From: an uncultured Roseibium sp.
GTDB lineage: Bacteria > Pseudomonadota > Alphaproteobacteria > Rhizobiales > Stappiaceae
Length of the DNA stretch: 64,000 nt
Direction of reading: 5' to 3'
Assembly: GCF_947499295.1 (NCBI RefSeq)
Contig: NZ_CANMNP010000015.1
Span: forward strand, 1-64,000
Of this stretch, positions 8,856 to 17,799 are shown piece by piece (the stretch's first letter is position 1; each line of letters opens with the position of its first letter). The position numbers and the translations under genes are program-made. The notes under the pieces are model-generated. The model did not search any database and had not been told where the DNA came from. It worked only from the letters and a program-made list of their open reading frames with translations.

Positions 8856-9701
8856 TCAGTCCGTATTGGTGGCAACGTCAACGTCTTCACGGCTTCCCCA
8901 TTCCGCCCAGGAGCCGTCATAGAGAGCTAGGTCCCGTGTTCCCAAAATAGAAAGTGCCAGGGTCAATATTGCAGCAGTTACACCTGAACCACACGTCGTC
9001 GTCACGGGTTTTTCCAGGTCTATGCCAGCATTTTGAAAGGTCGTTTCGAGGCTGGCTCGGTCATTGAAAGTACCATCTTCACTGATCAATTGGGTGAAAG
9101 GCAGATTGAATGCCCCTGGCATGTGGCCAGAACGCAGCCCAATACGGGGTTCCGGGGCCCTGCCATTGAAGCGGTCGAAAGACCGGGCATCGAGAACCTG
9201 CCTGGAACCTGTTTCAAGGGCAGCTTTGATGCCGGCAAGATCTGCCACCGCACCGTGGTTCAGACGCGATGTGAAATGGCTCTGAACCCGCCGTTGTTCC
9301 TTGTCTTCTTCGGCACGTCCTTCTGCCCGCCATTTTGGAAAACCGCCGTCCAGCACGAAGACCCGTTCTGCGCCCATTGTTCGCAAGGTCCACCAGACGC
9401 GAGGGGCAGAATAAAATCCGAAATCATCATAAACGACCAAGGTTTGGCCATCACCAATTCCCAGCTTCCGCATCGCGGATGAAAAGACATGCGGGGCGGG
9501 CAGCATGTGCGGAAGCTCGGAATTCTTGTCGCAGATTTCGTTGACATCGAAGAAGACCGATCCCGGAATATGGGCGTTCGGATAGACCGGTGGCGCATCA
9601 GGGTGGGTAACCGGAGGCATCCAGGCGTTGACCACTACCAAATCGGGTGAAGTAAGGTTGTCGGCAAGCCATTGGGTTGAAACAAGCGGGTGTTCGGTCA
9701 T
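8856..9701 (-). CDS. sseA: 3-mercaptopyruvate sulfurtransferase (tandem rhodanese)
   Basis: This 281-residue enzyme has two rhodanese domains. It transfers sulfur from 3-mercaptopyruvate to cyanide or thiol acceptors. The active-site loop CGSGVTA near residue 236 is the SseA type, with catalytic Cys in TTCGSGVTA; thiosulfate rhodaneses carry CRxGxx[R/T] instead. The inactive N-terminal domain carries VYDDFGFYSAPRVWW. It is last of a tight minus-strand run, 9 nt after the GFA gene. Confidence 0.9.
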   Translation of the reverse strand: MTEHPLVSTQWLADNLTSPDLVVVNAWMPPVTHPDAPPVYPNAHIPGSVFFDVNEICDKNSELPHMLPAPHVFSSAMRKLGIGDGQTLVVYDDFGFYSAPRVWWTLRTMGAERVFVLDGGFPKWRAEGRAEEDKEQRRVQSHFTSRLNHGAVADLAGIKAALETGSRQVLDARSFDRFNGRAPEPRIGLRSGHMPGAFNLPFTQLISEDGTFNDRASLETTFQNAGIDLEKPVTTTCGSGVTAAILTLALSILGTRDLALYDGSWAEWGSREDVDVATNTD

Positions 9702-9710
9702 GAGTGCATC

Positions 9711-10184
9711 TCAGTCTTCGTAAAGGCCGTGGGATTTGTGCCAGTCTTCAATCGAGAGGTCTGGATAACGCTGAAAGTGCACATGTCCGGGACCGTCTGG
9801 CACAACAATCCAGTCAGCTTTGAATTCAAGCATCATGTGCAAGGTTTCAGGCGGAGTTGGCAATGGTGTGTCTATGGCCCCAGCATGAGGGTGGATCAGA
9901 TCCGGCCAGCGTGGATCCCAAAGCCAAAGATGCGAGCCACAGGACTTGCAAAAATGTCGCTCTGCGGGGCTCGCCTTGCCATCGACAACAGCGCTGTAGA
10001 CACCCTTTGCATCAGCCCCAAGTATTTCCAGGCTGTTGGCCTCTGCCAAGAGGTTTATAGCATAGCCCCCACTGCCACCGACCTTCCGGCAGATGGAACA
10101 GTAACAGCGCATATAGGGGTAAGGCGTTTTGCTCTCCATCTCAAATCTGATGGAGCCGCATTGACAGCTGCCTGATAGTTTCAT
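9711..10184 (-). CDS. GFA family (glutathione-dependent formaldehyde-activating enzyme-like) zinc protein
   Basis: A protein of 157 residues with the zinc-binding cysteines of the GFA fold: CQCG near residue 7, CYCSIC near 30 and CKSCGSHLW near 85. An ATG at 10184 with GGA upstream is preferred to a TTG four codons earlier. Few members of this family have a proven activity, so the substrate is open. It lies between alaX and sseA in a compact operon linked to sulfur and thiol chemistry. Confidence 0.85.
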   Translation of the reverse strand: MKLSGSCQCGSIRFEMESKTPYPYMRCYCSICRKVGGSGGYAINLLAEANSLEILGADAKGVYSAVVDGKASPAERHFCKSCGSHLWLWDPRWPDLIHPHAGAIDTPLPTPPETLHMMLEFKADWIVVPDGPGHVHFQRYPDLSIEDWHKSHGLYED

Positions 10185-10205
10185 GTTGCTATCCAATCAG
10201 GGTGA

Positions 10206-10922
10206 TCAGTCCACCAGACGAATTCGTACACGTCTGTTCTGCTTGCCCTTGTTCTCAATCTTTCCGAGCGCCAGCTCACCAATCTCCGAAGTTCGGCTGA
10301 CATGCGTTCCCCCACAGGGTTGCAGGTCTATATCAGAACCGATCCTGACCAGACGCACTTTGCCCGAGCCCTTGGGAGGTTTCACAGACATCGTTTTGAC
10401 GAGGCCAGGATTGGCTTCGAGTTCAGCATCTGTGATCCATTCACTTGTCACCGTGTGATCACGTCCCGCCAGATTGTTCAGTGCTTCCAAGAGCGTGTCC
10501 TTGTCGATGGTTTCAGTGCCCATGTCGAAATCAAGCCGACCTTCAGTGTCGCCAATCTGCCCACCTGTAACAGGAAAAGGTAGAGCCACTGAAAGAAGAT
10601 GCAGCGCGGTGTGCATTCGCATGAGGCGATAGCGCCTGGGCCAGTCTATGTGTGCTGTCACGATCGATCCTTCAGGAGGGACAGCCTGACCTGCATTCGG
10701 CACGTGGACGATTGTCGTCCGGTCATCGTCAAAAACTGTTGTGGCAATGTCGATCCGGTTGCCATCGTCAAGCTCCAGGTATCCGCAATCGCCAGGCTGG
10801 CCTCCGCCTGTGGCATAAAATACGGAGCGGTCCAGCAAAATGCCGCCCCGCTCATTTATGCCGGTAACCTTGGCTTCGCATGTTCGTAGATAGGCGTCGT
10901 CACGAAACAAAGGTGTCGTCAT
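10206..10922 (-). CDS. alaX: Alanyl-tRNA editing protein, AlaX type
   Basis: A 238-residue free-standing homologue of the AlaRS editing domain, which hydrolyses Ser-tRNA(Ala) or Gly-tRNA(Ala). The zinc-binding motifs are intact: HTALH near residue 113 and CGGTH near residue 206. The N-terminal FYATGGGQPGDCG block is also typical. The length fits AlaX-M. The ATG follows GGGATACACAC. It is the first gene of the alaX-GFA-sseA run. Confidence 0.92.
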   Translation of the reverse strand: MTTPLFRDDAYLRTCEAKVTGINERGGILLDRSVFYATGGGQPGDCGYLELDDGNRIDIATTVFDDDRTTIVHVPNAGQAVPPEGSIVTAHIDWPRRYRLMRMHTALHLLSVALPFPVTGGQIGDTEGRLDFDMGTETIDKDTLLEALNNLAGRDHTVTSEWITDAELEANPGLVKTMSVKPPKGSGKVRLVRIGSDIDLQPCGGTHVSRTSEIGELALGKIENKGKQNRRVRIRLVD

Positions 10923-11031
10923 GTGTGTATCCCGATATTCCCGACTAGTAGATCATCAGATGCCGTATGGTGTGGCAATTGGATTCGGATAGAGTTGCCC
11001 GTCGCGCGAGCGTGGCTCAGGCTACTGCATG

Positions 11032-11949
11032 TCATTTTTTGAAACTTAGATCCATAACAATGGCCGCTGCTGCCATGTTTCCCATATGCAACGCTGTTGG
11101 CGTATTCTGGTGACCGGCATAAATCATGTCTCCGGCCGCATAGATGCCGGCCACGGAAGTTCTGTAACCCTCATCGACACCAGCATAGCCGTCAGGTGTG
11201 AGCTGCAGATCCAGCGCTTTGACCACATCCGTCTGTCTCTGAAAAGGATATACCAGCATGCAGTCGATAGCGATTTTGTGCCCATCGGAAAATACCGCTT
11301 CAACCAGCGATCCGTCTTTGCCTTTGACCGTATCTGGGAGCGTGTCACATATAATGATGCCGAGACCTTCAAACTGAGCACGACGCTCTGCCGTCAGATG
11401 CAGCGAAGGGTCTATAAAATATGTCAAATCAGTTGACCAATGCCGATAAACTTCGGCTGCATCGAGCACCTCCTGACGATCGGCGTATATGCCCCATCGC
11501 TTGTTTCTCCATTCATATCCATGGCAAAACGGGCAGTTGATTATGCTGGATCCCCAATAGTCGGCCAGGTTGGCAACTTCTGGAAAGATGTCGATCATCC
11601 CGGTCGCGAGCAGGACTTTTTCGGCAATAACAGAGGAACCGTCCACAAGGTTGAGTTTAAATCCGGTTTCGTGGATCTGAATTGCAGTTGCATCGCTATC
11701 TATAAAACGGGCGAACGGATAGGATAGAATGTCTTCACGTATTGAGGCGCGAACGTCTGCGGGAGAGTTGCGGTCCATGCCGGGCAGGGCAGCGACAAAA
11801 GGAGAGGCAGTGTTTCGAGGCGGTGTGCCTTCCGAAGAAATGACAGTCGTGTCCACCATTGACCGGGAGAGCGTTAGCGCACAGGCGAGCCCGGAAGGTC
11901 CGGAGCCCAGAATGGCAACTGTCGTTGTTTCTGTTTTGGAGGAAGGCAT
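11032..11949 (-). CDS. Thioredoxin-reductase-like FAD/NAD(P) oxidoreductase
   Basis: A 305-residue flavoprotein. It has an N-terminal FAD-binding GSGPSGLACA motif, a redox CPFCHGYEW motif near residue 140, and a C-terminal IYAAGDMIYAGHQN block that holds the flavin. CPFC replaces the CATC of classical TrxB, so it belongs to the CPxCHG-type branch whose partner is usually not plain thioredoxin. It starts at the last base of the lysE stop (TGATG overlap), so the two are translationally coupled. Confidence 0.85.
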   Translation of the reverse strand: MPSSKTETTTVAILGSGPSGLACALTLSRSMVDTTVISSEGTPPRNTASPFVAALPGMDRNSPADVRASIREDILSYPFARFIDSDATAIQIHETGFKLNLVDGSSVIAEKVLLATGMIDIFPEVANLADYWGSSIINCPFCHGYEWRNKRWGIYADRQEVLDAAEVYRHWSTDLTYFIDPSLHLTAERRAQFEGLGIIICDTLPDTVKGKDGSLVEAVFSDGHKIAIDCMLVYPFQRQTDVVKALDLQLTPDGYAGVDEGYRTSVAGIYAAGDMIYAGHQNTPTALHMGNMAAAAIVMDLSFKK

Positions 11950-12593
11950 CAGTTATTTGTCTTTGCAATCAGGAGTTTGATTGCAAAACTGCCCATGATT
12001 CCGGCGAACGCCCAGTCGAAAAAGCGCATCGCTTTTGGAGATGACTTCAAAAAGTCAGCGAATGTACCGGCACCGAGCACCATCAGTGTACAAATTGGCA
12101 TTCCGAGCAAAACAAAATAAGCGCCGAGAAACAGTAATTTTCCCACGGCATTCGGATCACTTGCGCTTATGAATTGGGGCAGGAAAGTCACAAAAAACAA
12201 TACGATCTTCGGATTGAGTATGTTGACGCCAAGACCTTGCAGCCAGATCTGCAAAAAAGGTTGCGTCTTTGCTCCGGCAGACTCGATTGCGAGCGATGAG
12301 CCATGGCGAAGTGTTCGGTAGGCAAGCCAGATGAGATAGGCGGCTCCCACAATCTTCAAAAGAGTAAACGCAAGCTGGGAAGCAGCTAGCAATGCCGAAA
12401 CGCCAACTGCGGCTAGAATAGTATGGATGACAAGGCCGACGGTAACACCGAAAACGGCGATTAGGCCCGCGCGGCGACTCTGTGTGAGCGTTTTGCTCAT
12501 GAACAGGGTCATGTCTGGTCCGGGCGTTATGGTCAAGATCAATGCCGCAGCCGTAAAGGCGAGCAAAGTGGTCGTGTCCGGTACAAAAGTCAT
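11949..12593 (-). CDS. LysE/RhtB family amino-acid exporter
   Basis: A 214-residue inner-membrane protein with about six hydrophobic helices. The family signature TPGPDMTLFMSKTLTQSRRA lies near residue 25. LysE/RhtB proteins export amino acids such as lysine, threonine or homoserine; the substrate here is unknown. It overlaps the downstream flavoprotein gene by 1 nt. Confidence 0.88.
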   Translation of the reverse strand: MTFVPDTTTLLAFTAAALILTITPGPDMTLFMSKTLTQSRRAGLIAVFGVTVGLVIHTILAAVGVSALLAASQLAFTLLKIVGAAYLIWLAYRTLRHGSSLAIESAGAKTQPFLQIWLQGLGVNILNPKIVLFFVTFLPQFISASDPNAVGKLLFLGAYFVLLGMPICTLMVLGAGTFADFLKSSPKAMRFFDWAFAGIMGSFAIKLLIAKTNN

Positions 12594-12720
12594 GGTTTTA
12601 CCTGCGGTGCAACGGTTGCAACCCCGCCAACGTATCAGACAATAGGGGACGCTTGCACCTGCTGACCCTCTTACCTTTGCATCAGCCAGTCACGAACACG
12701 GACGGTGTTGCTCCGAACTT

Positions 12721-13221
12721 TCATCGACGCTTTCCGAATTGGGTTCGACGGGCAGCATGTGTTGGTGGCGGCGCTGCTGAACGAACCTGGTAATCAGGGC
12801 TGGGCAGTGGCGGCACTGTTGTCCTTGATCGAGATTTTGTACCAACCAGACTTCTGATGAGCACAATCAGTGCGAAGAGCGGAAGAGCGACCGCCGTTGC
12901 GATGCGGTTAAAGAGGTAGTCTTGCCCGACGTCCGAGGTAATTCCGCCCGTCGAATCTCCGCGCATCAGTGTCACGGTCTCGGGTGCTCCAAACGAAAGA
13001 AAGAAATATTGCTGATCCAACTCTTCTTGCTGAAAGACATAGTTGTAGCTGCAATGATGAAAGATGAACATACTAGACCTGCATCGCCGATTTTCAGTCG
13101 GTATGTAAGCAGGAGAGAGTGTTTCCGTTTTTAATTTCAAATCCTTGACGATGGATCCGTCCGTGAAAAAGAAAAACGGCCCTGCAAGCATTAGGGCGAG
13201 GAAAGATAAAAATACTCTCAT
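12721..13221 (-). CDS. Hypothetical membrane protein
   Basis: A protein of 166 residues that I do not recognise. The ATG at 13221 follows GAGG with a 5-nt gap and starts MRVFLSFLALMLAGPFFFF, a signal anchor. An upstream in-frame start at 13293 lacks such support. A second hydrophobic helix lies near residues 110-125 (ATAVALPLFALIVLI), followed by a Pro/Arg-rich cytoplasmic tail. The loop between holds two Cys residues (RRCRSSM, HHCSYNY) and may form a small extracytoplasmic domain. It lies downstream of cls on the same strand. Confidence 0.6.
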   Translation of the reverse strand: MRVFLSFLALMLAGPFFFFTDGSIVKDLKLKTETLSPAYIPTENRRCRSSMFIFHHCSYNYVFQQEELDQQYFFLSFGAPETVTLMRGDSTGGITSDVGQDYLFNRIATAVALPLFALIVLIRSLVGTKSRSRTTVPPLPSPDYQVRSAAPPPTHAARRTQFGKRR

Positions 13222-13337
13222 GAAAACCTCAATCAAAAATGGATTGTGCAACCTGAATACAACCCATTTAAAATTGAATGAATCTGGTCTCACAGATTCC
13301 CTTAACGCATCAGTTTTTATGCCGGTCGGGGTGAAAA

Positions 13338-14852
13338 TTACAAAATTGGCGACAAAAGACGGGCGCCCTGAGCCAGCACCTGAAAAACGTAACTGCGAGA
13401 CTGAAAGGCGTCAGGCCAGGTCAGTCGGGCATTTTGAAAATCAGTTTCGAGCATGCTCTCTACGTTTCGAACTGTTCGTTCATGGGTGAACCAGAGCGTG
13501 AGTTCAAAATTGATCTGAAATGAACGATTGTCGAAATTTACTGTGCCAATTGAAACCAGGTCTTCGTCCATCAAAGTTACCTTCTGATGCAGGAAGCCCT
13601 CCGAATAGCGATACACCTTGACGCCGCGTTGCACGAGGATGTGCTCGTATGCATGGCTTGCCAACCACACCGTCCAGTGGTCACGCTTTTCAGGCAGCAA
13701 TATGCGAACATCAACGCCGCGCATGGCCGCGGAACATAGCGCTGTTTGGACATCAAGCGACGGCACGAGATAGGGTGTTGTGATCCAAAATCGTTGTTTC
13801 GCCTGCGCGGCAGCCTCGACAAATGCGATGGCGCACTCTTCCAGTTTGTCGGCCGGCCCGGTCGGCATGACAAGAACGGATTCGTCTCCAGGCATAGGTA
13901 TTTCGGTGACTTGGGGCAACTCGATGCGTTCACCGCTTGCCCAAAGCCAGTCTTCGACGAAGGACAGGGCGCAGGCAACCGCAGCAGGACCTTCAACGCT
14001 GACATGTGTGTCGCGCCAATGGCCAAACCATTTGCTTCGCCCGACATACTGGTCCGCAACATTGTGTCCGCCGACGAAGGCAACCCTGAAATCGGTAACA
14101 ACCAGTTTTCGGTGGTTGCGATAGTTCAGGCGCATCGGTCCAAGCAGGCGCAAAAAACGGTGATTTTCGTTGAACCCGCAAACCTTGACCCCAGCCTCTT
14201 GCAGGCGAACGATGAATTCGTTCGAAAGTGAATGGCTTCCAACATCGTCGTAAAGAAAACAGACTTTCAATCCGTCCTTCGCACGAGCAATCAAAGCGTC
14301 GGCCATCTCCCGGCCGAGCTCATCGTCATGAATGGCAAAAAATTGGAAAAAGATACTATGGTTGGCCTCTTCGATGGCCTGTTTGATCGCCGAAAACGTA
14401 GCTGTTCCATCAATCAGGAGCCTTGTCTTATTGCCCGCCAGGAATGGAACACCGGCAACACGAGAAAGAACGGGCCAGTCCCTTGTTTCTTCGTGGTCTG
14501 TCAATCCAAGTTCGTCGGCGCGACGCGCGCGTTCAGCACGACCAAGCGTTGCCTGGATCTTCGCGTAGTCTGCAAAGGAGCGCCAACCAAAAACGAAATA
14601 GAGCGGCACAGTAATATAGGGAATGAAAAACAGGGACAGAAGCCAGGCGACGGATCCTTGGGATGTCCTTGAGTTCATGACCTCTCGAACGGCGCAAATA
14701 CCTGCCGTTATATAGATCAACGCGACAAAAGCTGCGACCAGTCCAAGGTTGTTGGCAACCACATCCAGAATGCTGATATCCGTTACAGCATCCTGGATGA
14801 CAGTCTCGGCCGCAGCTCCATCCCTATCCAGCGCTTGGGGTTCCGGCTCCAT
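13338..14852 (-). CDS. cls: Cardiolipin synthase (phospholipase D family)
   Basis: A 504-residue inner-membrane enzyme that makes cardiolipin from phosphatidylglycerol. Two N-terminal membrane helices lie at about residues 35-60 and 70-95. Two complete HKD motifs follow, HRKLVVTD near residue 245 and HQKVTLMD near residue 425, each with its Gly/Asn context (AFVGG, GTVNFDNRSF). Length is normal for ClsA-type enzymes. It lies 29 nt after the cysteine synthase gene on the same strand. Confidence 0.92.
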   Translation of the reverse strand: MEPEPQALDRDGAAAETVIQDAVTDISILDVVANNLGLVAAFVALIYITAGICAVREVMNSRTSQGSVAWLLSLFFIPYITVPLYFVFGWRSFADYAKIQATLGRAERARRADELGLTDHEETRDWPVLSRVAGVPFLAGNKTRLLIDGTATFSAIKQAIEEANHSIFFQFFAIHDDELGREMADALIARAKDGLKVCFLYDDVGSHSLSNEFIVRLQEAGVKVCGFNENHRFLRLLGPMRLNYRNHRKLVVTDFRVAFVGGHNVADQYVGRSKWFGHWRDTHVSVEGPAAVACALSFVEDWLWASGERIELPQVTEIPMPGDESVLVMPTGPADKLEECAIAFVEAAAQAKQRFWITTPYLVPSLDVQTALCSAAMRGVDVRILLPEKRDHWTVWLASHAYEHILVQRGVKVYRYSEGFLHQKVTLMDEDLVSIGTVNFDNRSFQINFELTLWFTHERTVRNVESMLETDFQNARLTWPDAFQSRSYVFQVLAQGARLLSPIL

Positions 14853-14881
14853 TTGTCGTCAATCTCAAAAGTGCAAGCTCG

Positions 14882-15916
14882 TCATGCAAACGGTGGGGCG
14901 ATGTCAATGGTTCGCTCTAGCCAATCGGGGACAGGCAGTTTCTTCGATCTCAAGAACTCAGGGTTATAAAGTTTTGACTGATACCGTGTTCCGTGATCGC
15001 ACAAGATGGTCACAATGGTTTTCCCTGGTCCCATTTCCTTGGCCAGGCGCCGCGCACCGGCAAGATTGATAGCACTTGAGCCGCCAAGAAGTAGGCCTTC
15101 TTTCTCGGCGAGATCGAACACCAGGGGCATCGCTTCCTCGTCAGGAATTGTATAGGCGTGGTCGATCTTGAGATCGCCGACGATTACCGTCTTGCGGCCA
15201 AGACCAATTCCCTCAGAGATCGAACCTCCCTCGGAAGCAACGGCCTCACCGGTTGTGAAAAGAGATTGCATTGCCGCACCACGCGGATCTGCACAACCGA
15301 TGACGATGCCAGGCTTGTTTTCCTGAAGAAACTTCGAAACGCCGCCCAAGGTTCCGCCGGAACCAACGGCGCAAATGAACCCGTCTACCTTGCCGTCCGT
15401 TTGGGAAAGAATTTCAGGGCCGGTTGTCAAATAGTGGGCTTTGCGATTGTCCAGGTTGTTCCACTGGTCCGCGAAGATCACGCCATTTGGCTCGCTCTTT
15501 GCCATGTCCTCAGCAAGACGGCGGGCGACATGCTGATAGTTGTTAGGGTCCTTGAATGGCTTTGCAGGAACTTCGACGAGCTCTGCTCCGCAAAGGCGGA
15601 GCATGTCTTTCTTCTCCTGGCTCTGCGTTTCAGGAATAACGATGACCGTTCGGTATCCTCTCGCACTCGCAACGAGCGCAAGACCGATTCCGGTGTTGCC
15701 GGCAGTGCCCTCGACGATCACACCTCCCGGTTTAAGGTCTCCGCGAGCCTCTGCCTCCAAAATCATCTGACGCGCGGGGCGATCCTTGACCGACTGCCCG
15801 GGGTTCATAAATTCAGCTTTGCCAAGAATTTCGCAGCCCGTCTCATCTGAAAGGGCCTTGAGTCGGATAAGAGGCGTGTTGCCGATCGCATCAACAACTG
15901 AAACGGACACAGACAT
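14882..15916 (-). CDS. Cysteine synthase A (PLP-dependent)
   Basis: A 344-residue fold-type II PLP enzyme that forms cysteine from O-acetylserine and sulfide. The PLP lysine lies in NPGQSVKDRPARQMI near residue 42. The Asn loop TAGNTGIG and the phosphate-binding GSGGTLGG are present. It is somewhat longer than CysK of E. coli, with a C-terminal RTIDIAPPF tail. It resembles the cysteine-synthase branch of alphaproteobacteria, but cystathionine beta-synthase-like relatives cannot be fully excluded. Confidence 0.85.
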   Translation of the reverse strand: MSVSVSVVDAIGNTPLIRLKALSDETGCEILGKAEFMNPGQSVKDRPARQMILEAEARGDLKPGGVIVEGTAGNTGIGLALVASARGYRTVIVIPETQSQEKKDMLRLCGAELVEVPAKPFKDPNNYQHVARRLAEDMAKSEPNGVIFADQWNNLDNRKAHYLTTGPEILSQTDGKVDGFICAVGSGGTLGGVSKFLQENKPGIVIGCADPRGAAMQSLFTTGEAVASEGGSISEGIGLGRKTVIVGDLKIDHAYTIPDEEAMPLVFDLAEKEGLLLGGSSAINLAGARRLAKEMGPGKTIVTILCDHGTRYQSKLYNPEFLRSKKLPVPDWLERTIDIAPPFA

Positions 15917-16233
15917 TTAATACTATTCCTGGCTGAATTGGGCAGTTCGAATGAACCGGCCAATAGTCTTGCGGTGAGCTTCGGACGCTAAAGCTCCTGA
16001 GGAGCTTGTTCAAGATTCTATGTAAGACTTTGGGCGTGGAATGCCACAAATGGCGGGAAACTCTCAGTCAAAATTTTCCGGAATGATTGAAAGTCGCCGC
16101 CGAGTTGTTCTCATGCCCATCTAGATCAAGATTTTGAATCGGGTATTTATGGTGTAGACAATGATCTAGAAAAGGTTGTTGCGCGTATTGGACACAAAGC
16201 AACCTGGGCTCGCGGAAATATATGAGAGCGGTA
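15917..16233. other. Intergenic region upstream of the ChrR-like gene, no sigma factor
   Basis: This gap of about 317 bp, divergent between cysteine synthase and the ChrR-like gene, holds no gene. In Rhodobacter and many relatives the place directly upstream of chrR is taken by rpoE, so its absence is notable. The only recognised element is the ECF-type promoter at 16162-16189. Confidence 0.7.
16162..16189 (+). promoter_or_regulatory. ECF11 (RpoE-ChrR)-type promoter for the ChrR-like gene
   Basis: TGATCT (16162-16167) and CGTATT (16184-16189) are separated by exactly 16 bp. This matches the TGATCC/CGTA layout of RpoE-ChrR promoters with one change in the -35. The same 16-bp spacing occurs in the stronger site before the FAD oxidoreductase operon. 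A transcript would start about 40 nt before the ChrR-like ATG. Confidence 0.6.
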
Positions 16234-16890
16234 ATGGAAAAAAATGTGACTGGGATGGATGAGCTGCTAGCCGGATATGCGGCTGGAAGTCTGTCCTATC
16301 CAGCACAAGCCCTCGTCGGCGCGCACTTGGAATTGAGCGACCGCAATCGTGGCTATGTTTCATCCCTGGAAACCCTCGCTGGGGTCGGGCTTGACGATGC
16401 CGCGCCGATTGATCTTTCAAATCGCGACGCGGCTTTGTCCGCAATTTTCAGTGGTGATGACACGCTGCTGAATGACAACGCCCCACTTTCGGGCGTGCAT
16501 TCGGAAGACGCGAGTGATGTTCCCGAATCGCTCCTGTCTATTGTCGGAACTTCCATGGACAAGCTTCCTTGGAAAACGCTCCTTCCTGGCGTCAAGGAAT
16601 GCAAGTTTGGTGAAATCGACGGCTGTGTGAGCAGTCTTCTGTGGGTGCGTGCCGGACGCGCAATGCCCTCGCATACACACCATGGAACCGAATTGACCCT
16701 TGTGCTCAAAGGCGGGTTCAGGGACGAGGACGGCCATTATGTTTCTGGCGATGTTGCCTTTGCTGACGGCGATGTCGACCACAAGCCCATCGCCGATGAA
16801 GGCGAAGACTGCATTTGCTTTGCTGTGACCGCTGGTCGGCTGGAGCTTACCGGACCTGTGGGCCGCTGGTTCGCACCTTTCATGCGATAA
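16234..16890 (+). CDS. ChrR-like cupin regulator with degenerate anti-sigma zinc site
   Basis: A protein of 218 residues related to the anti-sigma factor ChrR. ATG 16234 is chosen because GAGAG lies 5 nt upstream and the N-terminus then aligns with Rhodobacter ChrR; ATG 16222 is the alternative. Of the N-terminal zinc ligands (His, His, Cys, Cys in ChrR) only one His remains: ChrR HLSLCDEC corresponds to HLELSDRN here. The C-terminal cupin keeps its metal ligands (SHTHHGTE and DHKP). No sigma gene is adjacent. It may sense through the cupin only, or bind its sigma factor without zinc. Confidence 0.8.
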   Translation: MEKNVTGMDELLAGYAAGSLSYPAQALVGAHLELSDRNRGYVSSLETLAGVGLDDAAPIDLSNRDAALSAIFSGDDTLLNDNAPLSGVHSEDASDVPESLLSIVGTSMDKLPWKTLLPGVKECKFGEIDGCVSSLLWVRAGRAMPSHTHHGTELTLVLKGGFRDEDGHYVSGDVAFADGDVDHKPIADEGEDCICFAVTAGRLELTGPVGRWFAPFMR

Positions 16891-16902
16891 TTTCACATAT
16901 TC

Positions 16903-16931
16903 AGATCCACTCGCCAGGCGTTTTGCGTAAA
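16903..16931 (+). promoter_or_regulatory. Weak ECF11-like promoter before the SDR gene
   Basis: AGATCC (16903-16908) and CGTAAA (16926-16931) are 17 bp apart. Compared with the two better sites in this locus the -35 has one mismatch and the spacer is one base longer, so this is a tentative call. Confidence 0.3.
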
Positions 16932-16957
16932 CAGTGTAAACGCTTGGAGAGTTCAAC

Positions 16958-17764
16958 TTGAGAAATCAAAACTACGTTGCGAAACCCGATGACGGCTGTG
17001 CGTGGGTTACGGGCGCAAGTTCGGGCATCGGTAAAGAGCTCGCGCTTGATCTGGCCCGGTCCGGATGGACAGTGGCGGTCACTGCCAGATCTTCGAAAGA
17101 ACTTGATGCACTTTCCGTCCAGGCGCAGAACCTGCCTGGTTCCATCCACCCTTATCCCGGTGATGTCTCTGATACGCAATCAATGTCCGAAATCTGTAAA
17201 TCGATCCTGGCCGGTTTCGGAAAAATAGCCTTGATGATTGCCAATGCCGGCGTCTATCTGCCCCAAGATGGTCTGAAGGCGGAAGCATCTGCTTTCAAGA
17301 AGAGTTTCGACATCAATCTGATGGGCACAGTCAATGTCCTGTTGCCTGTGATTGAAGCGATGAAGTCGGAGGGAAGGGGGCAGATCGCCGTCGTTTCGTC
17401 TGTTGCCGGGTATAACGGCCTACCGACCTCTGCGGCCTATGGGGCCACCAAAGCAGGACTGATAAACCTCGCGGAGTCCCTGAAATTCGATCTTGATCGG
17501 GCCGGTATTCGAATTCAAGTCGTCAACCCGGGTTTTGTCGACACTCCGGCAACACGTTCAAACCCTTTCCCGATGCCGCATCTCATTACGGTTGAACAGG
17601 CGGTACAGAAAATTAGGGAAGGTCTGCAAAACAGCAAACGCTTTGAAATAGCGTTTCCTTCGATCTTTGTATTTCAGCTCAAGTTTTTGAAACTTTTGCC
17701 TTATCGGTTCTATTTTGCCTTTATGTCGCGCGCGACGGGTTGGAACAAAAAAGAGGCCGGGTAA
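16958..17764 (+). CDS. Short-chain dehydrogenase/reductase
   Basis: A 268-residue NAD(P)-dependent oxidoreductase with a Rossmann TGASSGIG motif near residue 20, NAG (IANAGVY) near 95, catalytic Ser (VVSSVAGYNG) and Tyr-x-x-x-Lys (YGATKAG). The start is TTG at 16958: GGAGAG lies 7 nt upstream and no ATG fits. It sits next to the ChrR-like gene and convergent to the cyclopropane-synthase operon. An SDR gene also lies in the rpoE-chrR linked cluster of Rhodobacter, from memory. The substrate is probably a lipid or fatty aldehyde, by inference. Confidence 0.85.
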   Translation: MRNQNYVAKPDDGCAWVTGASSGIGKELALDLARSGWTVAVTARSSKELDALSVQAQNLPGSIHPYPGDVSDTQSMSEICKSILAGFGKIALMIANAGVYLPQDGLKAEASAFKKSFDINLMGTVNVLLPVIEAMKSEGRGQIAVVSSVAGYNGLPTSAAYGATKAGLINLAESLKFDLDRAGIRIQVVNPGFVDTPATRSNPFPMPHLITVEQAVQKIREGLQNSKRFEIAFPSIFVFQLKFLKLLPYRFYFAFMSRATGWNKKEAG

Positions 17765-17777
17765 GTCCCGGCCTTTT
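17755..17777 (+). terminator. Intrinsic terminator of the SDR gene
   Basis: GGCCGGG and CCCGGCC form a 7-bp GC stem with a TAAGT loop, followed by TTTT. The SDR stop codon lies within the loop. It separates the SDR gene from the convergent methyltransferase operon. Confidence 0.8.
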
Positions 17778-17799
17778 CATTTTTCCTGTGGGATATTGG

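Noticed and set aside
15158-15850. 230-codon plus-strand frame
   Set aside because: Shadow of the cysteine synthase gene, which has intact PLP motifs on the minus strand.
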